Assembly (NCBI RefSeq): GCF_014196915.1
Contig: NZ_JACIEP010000010.1
Coordinates: 25,728-89,727 of the forward strand
Length of the DNA: 64,000 nucleotides
Source: Dysgonomonas hofstadii
GTDB lineage: Bacteria; Bacteroidota; Bacteroidia; Bacteroidales; Dysgonomonadaceae
Direction of reading: 5' to 3'
In this document: piece after piece, positions 42,964-51,453 of the stretch
How positions within the stretch are numbered: position 1 is the stretch's first letter
Layout: each line of letters starts with the position of its first letter
Notes under the pieces: generated by a model
Database searches by the model: none
The model's input: the letters and a program-made list of their open reading frames with translations, nothing else
What the model was told of the DNA's origin: nothing
Made by a program: the position numbers and the translations under genes

Positions 42964-45864
42964 TCAAAACATATTCCTGCCCCCACGTTCTCCACGGCTA
43001 CCACGGTTATTGTAATCACCGCCTCCGTCGAAATCCTGATTTTCGCTATTGCGTTGCCTGTCACGTCCCCTGTTATTCCTGCCCCCTATATTATTGAATC
43101 GGTATGTAAACGAGAACATAAAATATCCGGTCATAGCATTATTCCTTACATCTTCCAGATAATTTGCCGTAACATTCCGGCTGATACTCAAACGTTGTTG
43201 CAATATATCGTTTATCTGGAACCGGAGCGAACCTCTGTTCTGCCTTAGGAATTGCTTGCTTATCTGCGCATTCCAGATTATTTCATTCAGATTATAACCG
43301 GAAGACAAGCCTCTGTTTGCCTTATAATTTATATCTGAAGCCACCGAGCAACTGTAAGGTAATGTGAGATTTGTGTTGTAAGTCAATACGAAATTAAATG
43401 TTTCTGTACCTTGCTGGTTTACAATCACGGTATTGGATGTTTTTGAATAATTGACCCGTCCCCTGAATTGACCGTAGAAAAAATCGTTGGAATAGCTCAG
43501 GTTCACTTCCTGAGCAGCATTTACTGTCTTGGAGATATTTCTCTCGCTTTGCTTTTCTACGGTGGTGTAACCCACTCTGTTATTATAGCCGAGATTTGTA
43601 CGTGCACTGAATTTCAGCCGTTTGTTTTTGTTCAGGGGTTTTGCAAAATTTATGACCGCATTTGTATTCCATGTCCCATTCTCATTTATCGGGCTTGAAT
43701 ATTGCACCCCTGTGTTTTCTTCATAAGTTGTATAGTTTATTATCTGGTTCTGTGTGAACTGGTGGCGAAGGTTTACGGTAAAGACTTTCTGGTTTTCCCT
43801 GTTGTTGAACTCATACTCAAGGGAAATATTATGGTTGAATGCCGGTAATAAATCGGGGTTTCCGCTCCTGATATGCAATGGGTTCGTATTATTGGATGTG
43901 GGATCCAGTTGTGTAACCGAGGGCTGGGTCGTGCTGCCGTTATACCTGAAACGGAGGTTTTTCCTTAATTCGCGGCTGTTATCGAACCGGTATGTGAAAT
44001 CAAGCTGAGGAGCGATATTTGTGGCTGTCCTTCCCGGCAATTGGTTCACAATGGAATCCTGGCTTGCTCCATACCAGTCTTCTATATAGCTTTTGCTATT
44101 GGTATGTGTCGGCGCTATCCTCAACCCTATGTTGTAAGTGTATTTGGTGCGTACCGACCTGAAGTTTGCCCTGATATTCTGGTTTGTAGTTCTTGTTTGC
44201 GAACTTTTATTATAATCGGGGTCTATGTATGTATAGTCTCCGGTATCTTCCTCATAATCCAGTGTATGCTTTTTATTGTTTGTGTTGTTGAATTCTATAT
44301 TATAAGAAAAATCAAGGAAATTGTTGGTCCACACCGGCTCTACGTAGCTTAAGGTTAAGCCATAGGAATACCTGTCCTGGTTCGATTCGACCAACTGGTC
44401 CCTGCTTATATTTCTATCAGGGGACAGGTAAAAGATATTTTCTGAATTATTTGTGCCCGAGCCGGAACTTTTATTAAGACTGTAAGTTGCGCCAAAACTG
44501 ATCCGTCTTCCTTTATTGGAAAGTTTCCTCGATAGATCGAGGCGCAAGCGTGTACTGAACCCGTCTGTTTTCATCCTGTCCTGCGAATTGCTTTCGTTTA
44601 CCATCGTAGAGTCTTCGTCTCCCGCCATTGTCTTCTGATAGGAATTGGAATGTGATTTTGAATAATTATAGGACAGGCTGGGGGAGAACACAATCATGGT
44701 TGAGGAATCCATCTGGTATTCCAGTTTTCCGTCAAAACTGAGGTTGTTGCTGTAGTCGCGGTCTGTGGACTGGCTTCTCCGATACGATACGCTGTCTTTT
44801 AACAGGTTTTGGCGAAACCTGTCATTTTCGGCATAGCTGTCACTGTAATTATAACTGATATTGCCTCCGAATTTAATCTTATCATTCACTATTTTAGCCG
44901 TATTCACACCAAAGGTATTTGAGTTGGTTATTCCGCTGCGGCCGCTGCGGCTCCGTCCCGAACGGACATTATTCCCTCTGTCGGACGATCCCTGGTTGTT
45001 GACATTGTTGGCATTGGCTATGAATGAAATCTGGTCGTTTTCGAGGAAGCGGTTCACCATAATGTTTTCGGTGTACCGCACATCATTGTCTTTATTTTCC
45101 TGGGTCAATGCGCCCAGTCCGGATGTAACGTTGCCCATCCAGCCTTTTTTCATGCCTTTTTTGATAGTAAGGTTTATAATTGTTTCCTCTTCTCCGTCAT
45201 CGATTCCGGTTAAGATGGCCATGTCGGATTTTTTCTCTATCACCTGTACTTTGTCAACGATATCTGCCGTGAGGTTTTTGGTTGCCATCTTGGGATCATT
45301 CCCGAAAAATTCCTTCCCGTCTACGAACACCCGTTTAACCTGCTTTCCGTCGGGCTTCATTATATTCCCGTCGGCATCTACTTCCATGCCGGGCAACCTC
45401 TTGATAAGATCTTCAACAACAGCCCCTTCGGCAACCTTAAAGGCTGCGGCATTATATTCCAGGGTATCTTCTTTTATTACAAGCTCGGGAGGTTCTGCCG
45501 TGATAGTTATGTCGGACAATAGAATGTCGTTTGTTCTCAGGAAGATAGTGTCCAGTATAAGCTGATCTTTAACGAACTGGCTACGGGAGATGGAAATCCG
45601 GGCTGTATCATAGCCCAGTATCGTTACTTGCAGGTTGTATTGTGCAGCCTGAACATTATTGATAATAAAAACTCCGGACTTGTTTGTTGCTTCTCCTTTT
45701 ATGAGTTTATTGCCTGTGTATAATCCGGCTATAGCAGCTTCTACCGGTGTGTTTTCGAAGGAGTCTGTAACCACTCCTTTTATTGAATATGTTTTTTCTG
45801 TATGCGTCTGAGAAACGGAACAGATAGAGATAAACATAAAAAGAGAAAGAAAAATGTTCTTCAT
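42964..45864 (-). CDS. TonB-dependent-receptor-type outer-membrane barrel with RG-rich C-terminal tail
   Basis: A 966-residue protein. Signal peptide, then a CarboxypepD-regulatory-like domain (about 25-110: YSIKGVVTDSFENTPVEAAI), then a plug (VVEDLIKRLPGMEVDADGNI, VDGKEFFGNDPKMATKNL) typical of the outer-membrane beta-barrel family seen with TonB-type plugs in Bacteroidetes. A long barrel with many Asn/Ser-rich loops ends at YFMFSFTYRF. Beyond that lies a 43-residue tail with 9 Arg and 10 Gly. The ligand is unknown. It is monocistronic; the nearest upstream gene is divergent. Confidence 0.85.
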   Translation of the reverse strand: MKNIFLSLFMFISICSVSQTHTEKTYSIKGVVTDSFENTPVEAAIAGLYTGNKLIKGEATNKSGVFIINNVQAAQYNLQVTILGYDTARISISRSQFVKDQLILDTIFLRTNDILLSDITITAEPPELVIKEDTLEYNAAAFKVAEGAVVEDLIKRLPGMEVDADGNIMKPDGKQVKRVFVDGKEFFGNDPKMATKNLTADIVDKVQVIEKKSDMAILTGIDDGEEETIINLTIKKGMKKGWMGNVTSGLGALTQENKDNDVRYTENIMVNRFLENDQISFIANANNVNNQGSSDRGNNVRSGRSRSGRSGITNSNTFGVNTAKIVNDKIKFGGNISYNYSDSYAENDRFRQNLLKDSVSYRRSQSTDRDYSNNLSFDGKLEYQMDSSTMIVFSPSLSYNYSKSHSNSYQKTMAGDEDSTMVNESNSQDRMKTDGFSTRLRLDLSRKLSNKGRRISFGATYSLNKSSGSGTNNSENIFYLSPDRNISRDQLVESNQDRYSYGLTLSYVEPVWTNNFLDFSYNIEFNNTNNKKHTLDYEEDTGDYTYIDPDYNKSSQTRTTNQNIRANFRSVRTKYTYNIGLRIAPTHTNSKSYIEDWYGASQDSIVNQLPGRTATNIAPQLDFTYRFDNSRELRKNLRFRYNGSTTQPSVTQLDPTSNNTNPLHIRSGNPDLLPAFNHNISLEYEFNNRENQKVFTVNLRHQFTQNQIINYTTYEENTGVQYSSPINENGTWNTNAVINFAKPLNKNKRLKFSARTNLGYNNRVGYTTVEKQSERNISKTVNAAQEVNLSYSNDFFYGQFRGRVNYSKTSNTVIVNQQGTETFNFVLTYNTNLTLPYSCSVASDINYKANRGLSSGYNLNEIIWNAQISKQFLRQNRGSLRFQINDILQQRLSISRNVTANYLEDVRNNAMTGYFMFSFTYRFNNIGGRNNRGRDRQRNSENQDFDGGGDYNNRGSRGERGGRNMF

Positions 45865-46166
45865 GAATATAGATTTATATGCATTTTGTAGTAATAAGAC
45901 CTTATTTGTTTAAAATAGTTTAATCAATGTGAATAAAAATTACAAATAGTTATTGATAATTTTCACTTCTTTACCCGAAAAAATAGTATTTATATTTGTT
46001 GCTATAAGACGCTATTCCCACTACCATTTTGAAGCAACAACCCAAGCCGTTCCTCATAATCACTACTATTTGGTATCAAACGGTATATATATAATAATAT
46101 ATAGCGATTGCCTGTTATTGTCTGTTCATGTACGTTTGCATTATTTTTCACAAATACATAAAGACA
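45865..46166. other. Divergent intergenic region
   Basis: These 302 AT-rich bases lie between two divergently transcribed receptor genes. The right-hand promoter (46131-46138) is clear. No convincing -7 match was found for the left-hand gene, and no full Fur-type palindrome. Confidence 0.5.
46131..46138 (+). promoter_or_regulatory. -7 promoter element of the siderophore-type receptor
   Basis: TACGTTTG, with a TTG 20 bases upstream (46108-46110) as possible -33 element, lies 29 bases before the ATG at 46167. Confidence 0.6.
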
Positions 46167-48548
46167 ATGAAAATTATGCGATTTTGCTTCATGATTGTGC
46201 TGATAATAATCAGTATGTCAGTTTTTTCTCAAAATAACAGATCGGCTATAGCAGGAACAATAGTTTCTCCCGATAAGACGCCACTCGAAAATATTTCCGT
46301 ATCGATTGAAGGTACCCACTACGGAGCCTTGAGTAATGAGGAAGGAAAATTTCGATTCAGCGGGCCGACAGGCCAGTATACACTTGTTGTATCATCGTTG
46401 GATCATAAGCCTTACAAGTCGGAGGTAAACCTTAAACGGGGAGAAAATATTTTCAATATAGTATTGACTGAAAAGGCTCACGAATTGAATGAGATTGTCG
46501 TTGAGGCCGGAGTGAATAAATTCTCCAACAAGGAATCGGAATATATAGCCCGTCTGCCGATCAAGAATCTGGAAAATCCGCAGGTATATTCTGTAATAGG
46601 GAAAGAGCTGATGAAGGAACAGATCATTGTGAACTTCGATGACGCCCTGAAAAACAGCCCGGGAATAGACAAGCTCTGGTCTTCTACCGGAAGGGGAGGA
46701 GATGGTGCCGCTTACTTTTCTTTAAGAGGATTTTCTGTGCAACCGACAATGGTCAATGGCATGGGAGGACAGACAAACGGCGGGCTCGATCCTGCCAATA
46801 TAGAGCGCATCGAAGTGCTCAAAGGGCCTTCGGGTACTCTGTTCGGCAGTAGTCTTGTTTCTCTTGGCGGATTGATAAATATTGTAACCAAAAGGCCTTA
46901 TGAACATTTTTCGGGCGATATTTCTTATACAATGGGCACTTATGGGCTGAACCGTATTGCAGCCGATATAAACAGTCCGTTGGATAAAGAGAAAAAAGTG
47001 CTATTAAGGACAAACGCAGCCTATCAGTACGAGAACAGCTTTCAGGACGCAGGCTTTAAGAAATCGATATTCCTGGCCCCGTCTCTGCTTTATAAGGCTA
47101 ACGACAGGCTGACGTTTACAATGAATGCGGAGCTTTACACAGCCGAGAGTACCAATCCGCTGATGGTTTTCCTCAACAGGACCCGCGAACTCGAATTTAA
47201 GACACCCGGTGAACTGGGAATGGATTATAAGCGTTCTTTTACAAGTAACGATATAACGATAAAAACGCCTACGGTCAAGCTATCGGGTATGATGGAATAT
47301 AAATTGTCGAAAGAATGGGTATCACAGACCTCGGTTTCGTACAGCAACCGCCAGTCGAAAGGCCTGTATTCTTATGTGATGTTCCTCGATCCTGTCAGGG
47401 ATGATTCGCTGAGCAGATATGTAGGATCACAGAATACAACGAATACAACTACAGATATCCAGCAGAACTTTATAGGCGATTTCAAGATTGGGAATATGCG
47501 TAACCGTCTGGTAGCCGGTGTTGATTACTTCAATAGTAAATCGAACGGCAGCAGTAATTATATATTATTCGATAAGGTAAGCAGTACCGGAGCCGATCCG
47601 AAATACGCAAGCCTGAGCGAAGCTGCCGTAAATGCGAAATTATCGGGAAATACACCATCCCGGTCGAATTCTAATTCGAATACCTACAGTGTATATTTTT
47701 CCGATGTGCTGAATCTTACCGACCAGTTGCTCCTGATGGCCAGTCTCCGCCTCGATCATTTCGACGATAAGGGTTCCTATAATGTGAACAAGGATGAAAC
47801 TACAGGCGATTATAATCAGACGGCACTCTCTCCTAAATTTGGTGCCGTATACCAGATAATACCGGAGAAATTTTCCGTTTTTGCCAATTATATGAACGGA
47901 TTCAAAAATGTGGGGTCTTCCACTCAGCCTGACGGCTCGGTACGAACATTCAAGCCTCAGCAGGCTAACCAGGTTGAGGGAGGATTCAAAGCTTCGTTAT
48001 TCGACGGGAAACTCGTAGGTTCGGTAAGCTATTATGACATATATGTAACGAAGGTCACCCGCCCCGATCCCGAACAGGCAGGTTTCACTATACAGGATGG
48101 TGACATTTACAGCCGTGGGTTTGAACTGGATATTACGGCCAATCCTGTTGCCGGTCTTAGTATTATTGCAGGATACAGCTATAACGACAGTGAGAATAAG
48201 AAAACTAGTCCGTCCATTGAAGGACGCAGGCCTGTTGCCGCAGGTCCCGAGAATTTGATCAACGGATGGATAAGTTATACTATACAGAGTGGTGCGGCCA
48301 AAGGGCTGGGCTTTGGATTTGGCGGTAACTATGCCGGTGATAATGTGATAACCAACAGTGCGGAAACAGGCAAATTCACAATACCGTCATATACGATATT
48401 GAATGCCACGGCTTTCTATAATACAGGGGCATTCTACTTCGGGCTGAAAGTCGACAATCTGGCCAATACAAAATACTGGAAAGGATGGAGTACGGTAGAG
48501 CCACAGAAGCTAAGGCAAGTAATAGGGAACATTTCATTTCACTTTTAA
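46167..48548 (+). CDS. TonB-dependent siderophore-type receptor
   Basis: A 793-residue protein. Signal peptide (MKIMRFCFMIVLIIISMSVF, then SQ), a CarboxypepD-regulatory-like domain (about 22-105), then a plug (SPGIDKLWSSTGRGGDGAAY, FSLRGFSVQPTMVNGMGGQT, ERIEVLKGPSGTLFGSSLVS) as in FhuA/FecA-like receptors. The barrel closes with LRQVIGNISFHF, ending in Phe. It probably takes up an Fe-siderophore. The next gene starts within its stop codon, giving coupled translation with a PepSY protein. Confidence 0.93.
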   Translation: MKIMRFCFMIVLIIISMSVFSQNNRSAIAGTIVSPDKTPLENISVSIEGTHYGALSNEEGKFRFSGPTGQYTLVVSSLDHKPYKSEVNLKRGENIFNIVLTEKAHELNEIVVEAGVNKFSNKESEYIARLPIKNLENPQVYSVIGKELMKEQIIVNFDDALKNSPGIDKLWSSTGRGGDGAAYFSLRGFSVQPTMVNGMGGQTNGGLDPANIERIEVLKGPSGTLFGSSLVSLGGLINIVTKRPYEHFSGDISYTMGTYGLNRIAADINSPLDKEKKVLLRTNAAYQYENSFQDAGFKKSIFLAPSLLYKANDRLTFTMNAELYTAESTNPLMVFLNRTRELEFKTPGELGMDYKRSFTSNDITIKTPTVKLSGMMEYKLSKEWVSQTSVSYSNRQSKGLYSYVMFLDPVRDDSLSRYVGSQNTTNTTTDIQQNFIGDFKIGNMRNRLVAGVDYFNSKSNGSSNYILFDKVSSTGADPKYASLSEAAVNAKLSGNTPSRSNSNSNTYSVYFSDVLNLTDQLLLMASLRLDHFDDKGSYNVNKDETTGDYNQTALSPKFGAVYQIIPEKFSVFANYMNGFKNVGSSTQPDGSVRTFKPQQANQVEGGFKASLFDGKLVGSVSYYDIYVTKVTRPDPEQAGFTIQDGDIYSRGFELDITANPVAGLSIIAGYSYNDSENKKTSPSIEGRRPVAAGPENLINGWISYTIQSGAAKGLGFGFGGNYAGDNVITNSAETGKFTIPSYTILNATAFYNTGAFYFGLKVDNLANTKYWKGWSTVEPQKLRQVIGNISFHF

Positions 48549-49738
48549 TGAGCTCTAAACAAAACAAACGGTTATCTTTCCGAAAGGTGTGCCACTGGAT
48601 ACACCTTTGGCTTGGTTTATTGTCCGGAATAATAGTCTTTACTGTCAGTATAACGGGTTGCATATATGTTTTCCAACAGGAGTTGCGCGATGTTTTCTAT
48701 CGGGAACAGTATGTGACGGCACAGGACAAACCATTCCTGTCTCCAGCCCGGTTAAAGGAAGAAGCCGGCCAGTACGTTTTCAAGCTTCCGTCCGACAGTG
48801 CGAATGTAATTTATAGCGTGACTTATGGAACAAAAAACAAGGCTGCGACAGTATCGTACAACCATAGCGAAAAGGGATATACTCTTTTGATGTTGAACCC
48901 TTATTCGGGAGAATTTATTCATGAAAAAACGTATAAAGGCGATTTTTTCAGTTTTATTCTTGCCGGGCATCGCAATTTGTGGTTGCCTTATGCGATAGGT
49001 CATCAGATAGTGGGGTGGGCTGTCGTAATATTTGTGATAGTGACACTAACAGGTCTTGTGCTATGGCTTCCCCGCAAGTGGAAGAAGAAAGCGATAAAAG
49101 CCGGGATGACCATAAAAAGGAAGAGTAAATCTCTTATGCTGTTCTATCAGTTGCATCAGACGTTGGGATTTTACACACTTCTGTTCGCTCTCATCCTTGC
49201 CCTTACCGGACTTACATGGAGTTTCAAATGGTATGCCGGCACTTACTATAAAGTGATATCGGGGGGAGAAGATCTGAAGCAATGGGCTCCGGCACAGTCC
49301 GACACCACATTGGTTGCGCTTTTCGAAAACCCCGATGAAGTTTTGTGGGAACAGATGAAACAGGAATACAAAATAGGGGAACAAGGTGTGCTTATCTTTG
49401 ACTTTCCTGTTGATAAAACGGGTACTTACCGTATCTGTTTCAATCCGGCGGATAATAACGAGACATACTACAAGCGGCATTTCCGTTTTTTTGACCGCAA
49501 TTCACTGCAGGAAATAGAAGGGGGAGGTCTCTATGGTATCAGTTACGAGAATTCGACGAATGCCGATAAATTTTACCGTATGACCTATGATATCCACGTA
49601 GGGGCGATAGCTGACCTGCCCGGAAAAATAATAATGTTCCTGGCCAGCCTGACTATTGCCAGTTTGCCGGTGACAGGTTTTATTCTTTGGCTCAAAAAAA
49701 GGAAACAGAGGAAGGAGAAACGGGTAACAGTAAAATAA
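48548..49738 (+). CDS. PepSY-associated four-helix membrane protein (iron-uptake reductase type)
   Basis: A 396-residue protein. The ATG at 48548 overlaps the receptor stop by one base (TAATG). Four membrane helices are visible: WIHLWLGLLSGIIVFTVSIT; GWAVVIFVIVTLTGLVLWLP; TLLFALILALTGLTWSF; and IIMFLASLTIASLPVTGFIL. Conserved histidines (CHWIHLWLG, AGHRNLWLPYAIGHQ, LHQTLGF) fit the PepSY TM family, proposed to reduce ferric siderophores at the inner membrane. The pairing with a receptor is common in iron uptake. Confidence 0.9.
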   Translation: MSSKQNKRLSFRKVCHWIHLWLGLLSGIIVFTVSITGCIYVFQQELRDVFYREQYVTAQDKPFLSPARLKEEAGQYVFKLPSDSANVIYSVTYGTKNKAATVSYNHSEKGYTLLMLNPYSGEFIHEKTYKGDFFSFILAGHRNLWLPYAIGHQIVGWAVVIFVIVTLTGLVLWLPRKWKKKAIKAGMTIKRKSKSLMLFYQLHQTLGFYTLLFALILALTGLTWSFKWYAGTYYKVISGGEDLKQWAPAQSDTTLVALFENPDEVLWEQMKQEYKIGEQGVLIFDFPVDKTGTYRICFNPADNNETYYKRHFRFFDRNSLQEIEGGGLYGISYENSTNADKFYRMTYDIHVGAIADLPGKIIMFLASLTIASLPVTGFILWLKKRKQRKEKRVTVK

Positions 49739-49767
49739 AGGATTTGCTTCATCTGGTGCTGTAAGTA

Positions 49768-49798
49768 AAAACGGTTGCAATTTTTTTGCAACCGTTTT
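49768..49798. terminator. Bidirectional terminator between convergent genes
   Basis: AAAACGGTTGCAA at 49768-49780 pairs with TTGCAACCGTTTT at 49786-49798, a 13-bp stem with a 5-base loop. Confidence 0.85.
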
Positions 49799-49809
49799 CT
49801 GTATCCGTT

Positions 49810-50004
49810 TTACTCTGTGGCGGCATTCCTGCCCAAAAGCCAGAGTACGGCGCCTATCACGGTGATAGCTATCATGATGACCCAAGCTACGGCATCACCC
49901 CAGAGGTATATCCATGCTAAAAGTTTGGGAACCATATCGAGAAAGTTTAAAACAATAGCCAACAGGCCGATAGTGGCCATAAAAGAACCGATCTTGCGAA
50001 GCAT
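49810..50004 (-). CDS. Small two-helix membrane protein
   Basis: A 64-residue hydrophobic protein (MLRKIGSFMATIGLLAIVLN, then a WIYLWGDAVAWVIMIAITVI segment). The ATG at 50004 is chosen because a TATTTTTG promoter element lies at 50046-50053, inside any longer version. The function is unknown. It is separated by 84 bases from the upstream transporter gene and has its own promoter. Confidence 0.65.
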   Translation of the reverse strand: MLRKIGSFMATIGLLAIVLNFLDMVPKLLAWIYLWGDAVAWVIMIAITVIGAVLWLLGRNAATE

Positions 50005-50045
50005 AGCGTTAAAGTGTTGAGTTAATAATATGTTAGTTTCAAAGG

Positions 50046-50053
50046 CAAAAATA
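50046..50053 (-). promoter_or_regulatory. -7 promoter element of the small membrane protein
   Basis: The minus strand reads TATTTTTG 42 bases upstream of the ATG at 50004. Confidence 0.5.
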
Positions 50054-50088
50054 GAATAAAAATCATATCTGCCCAACTATTCTCATAT

Positions 50089-51000
50089 TTAACCGCTTAT
50101 TTCTTTTGTCTTGATATTTGTAGCCACTATAGCCAGCAGGATAAGTATTACCCCCAGCCAACGGAGTGCATCCACCGATTCGTGCAGTATAAACGCCGAA
50201 GACAGGATTGCCACAGGTAATTCGACAGCGCTGAGGATTGCCCCTATCGAAACGCCCACACGCGGTATTCCCATCGAAAACAACAGGGGAGGGATCACCG
50301 TTCCCAACAGGGCGAGCGCCAGTCCCCAAAGCACTAACCCGCTAAAATAAACACCATTGAAGAAAAATAGTGGAGGGAAAATAATCCAGGTGATAGTGCA
50401 TGATCCGGTGATCATCAGAGCGCTCTTTTTCAGTACGGGCAGGTCGTTACCTATGCGTCCGCTGGTCATCAGGAAAATGGCATAGCAGGTAGCGGCCAGC
50501 AATCCGAATATCACTCCTTTTATATTAAGCATGATCTCTTGGCTGAATAGTCCGCCTGCAAGTAGTGTGCCCAACAGCACCACACCAAGTAACAGCAATT
50601 GCTTACGACTGGGCTTCTTCCTGAAAACAATGGCCTCTATCAGCATGCTTATCCACAGGTATTGCATTAGCAATATGATGGCGACCGATGCGGGCAGCAG
50701 CTTCACACACTGATAGTAAAATATGCCGACCAGCCCGGTGAAGGTTCCGGCAAGGGCTATTTTCCACCATTTGGTCTTAGGCTGAGTTTCTTCGGCCTTT
50801 TCTTTTTTATCTTCTTTCTTTATCGATTTGGTAATGAAGTACAGCAACCACAGAATAGCCATTCCCGAAAAGGATTGTGTCCCCGTTATTTCGCCGAGTG
50901 TATATCCTTCGGCATACGCGAATTTTACGATGGTGGATAACAGTCCGAAGCTTGCCGCTCCAAAGAATACCAACAGTCCGCCTTTTATTCTCTTATTCAT
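50089..51000 (-). CDS. EamA/DMT-family transporter
   Basis: A 303-residue protein with about ten hydrophobic segments arranged as two similar halves, the pattern of EamA (drug/metabolite transporter) proteins. A charged loop KKEDKKEKAEETQPKTKW follows the second helix. LSTIVKFAYAEGYTLGEITG and the C-terminal ILHESVDALRWLGVILILLA are the usual half-repeat ends. The substrate cannot be inferred. Confidence 0.88.
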   Translation of the reverse strand: MNKRIKGGLLVFFGAASFGLLSTIVKFAYAEGYTLGEITGTQSFSGMAILWLLYFITKSIKKEDKKEKAEETQPKTKWWKIALAGTFTGLVGIFYYQCVKLLPASVAIILLMQYLWISMLIEAIVFRKKPSRKQLLLLGVVLLGTLLAGGLFSQEIMLNIKGVIFGLLAATCYAIFLMTSGRIGNDLPVLKKSALMITGSCTITWIIFPPLFFFNGVYFSGLVLWGLALALLGTVIPPLLFSMGIPRVGVSIGAILSAVELPVAILSSAFILHESVDALRWLGVILILLAIVATNIKTKEISG

Positions 51001-51028
51001 AATTTTAATAAATTGAAAGTGAAAGATT

Positions 51029-51068
51029 GAAAGTGGAAAGCGAAGAAAGAAAATTAATTTCCACTTTC
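51029..51068. repeat. 11-bp inverted repeat
   Basis: GAAAGTGGAAA at 51029-51039 pairs with TTTCCACTTTC at 51058-51068. Flanking partial repeats of the GAAAGT word are present (51015-51024). Confidence 0.7.
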
Positions 51069-51251
51069 AGCTTTCAATTTGCCACTATTAATATCTGAGA
51101 GGTAGGCACACAAAAAAAGGAATATCCCTTTTTCGGATACCCCCTCCATTTGCTTTTTCGTTCGTATATAATAAGTCCCGGACTTACTATATCCGCTTTG
51201 GTACTGCAAAATTACAATATTTATTCGTTAGGACAAAATATGATGCGAAAT

Positions 51252-51282
51252 TTTGCATATCTCTCTGTTTTTAATACCTTTG
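51252..51282 (+). promoter_or_regulatory. Promoter of the ABC-F gene (-33 and -7 elements)
   Basis: TTTG at 51252-51255 and TACCTTTG at 51275-51282 are separated by 19 bases, the expected Bacteroidetes arrangement. The inferred 5' leader is about 165 bases. Confidence 0.6.
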
Positions 51283-51453
51283 TAACCGAACATTATAAAT
51301 ACTTCAATGTAGAATTCACTCCATCCTTCCTTTTCAGTTAGCAGTAATCAGTTAACAAACAGCATTCGTAATTGACTCCGTCAATTCTTCGAAACAACGT
51401 TTGGCGTTAGCCAATTCATAATTTATCATTCATCATTCATAACTACTTTTCCT

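Larger units (their letters stand above)
51001..51453. other. Intergenic region upstream of the ABC-F gene
   Basis: 453 bases without a credible gene. They hold a hairpin (51029-51068), a good promoter (51252-51282) and a leader of about 165 bases before the ABC-F start. The leader contains a GACTCCGTCAATTC/ACGTTTGGCGTTAGCC stretch without obvious function; leader-mediated control is common for ABC-F genes but not shown here. Confidence 0.5.

Noticed and set aside
44861..45565. 234-codon frame antisense to the RG-tail barrel gene
   Set aside because: No motif and complete overlap with a clear TonB-type plug and barrel sequence.
45900..46000. Fur box near GTTATTGATAATTTTCAC
   Set aside because: Only one half resembles the GATAAT pattern; there is no second half-site at the right distance.
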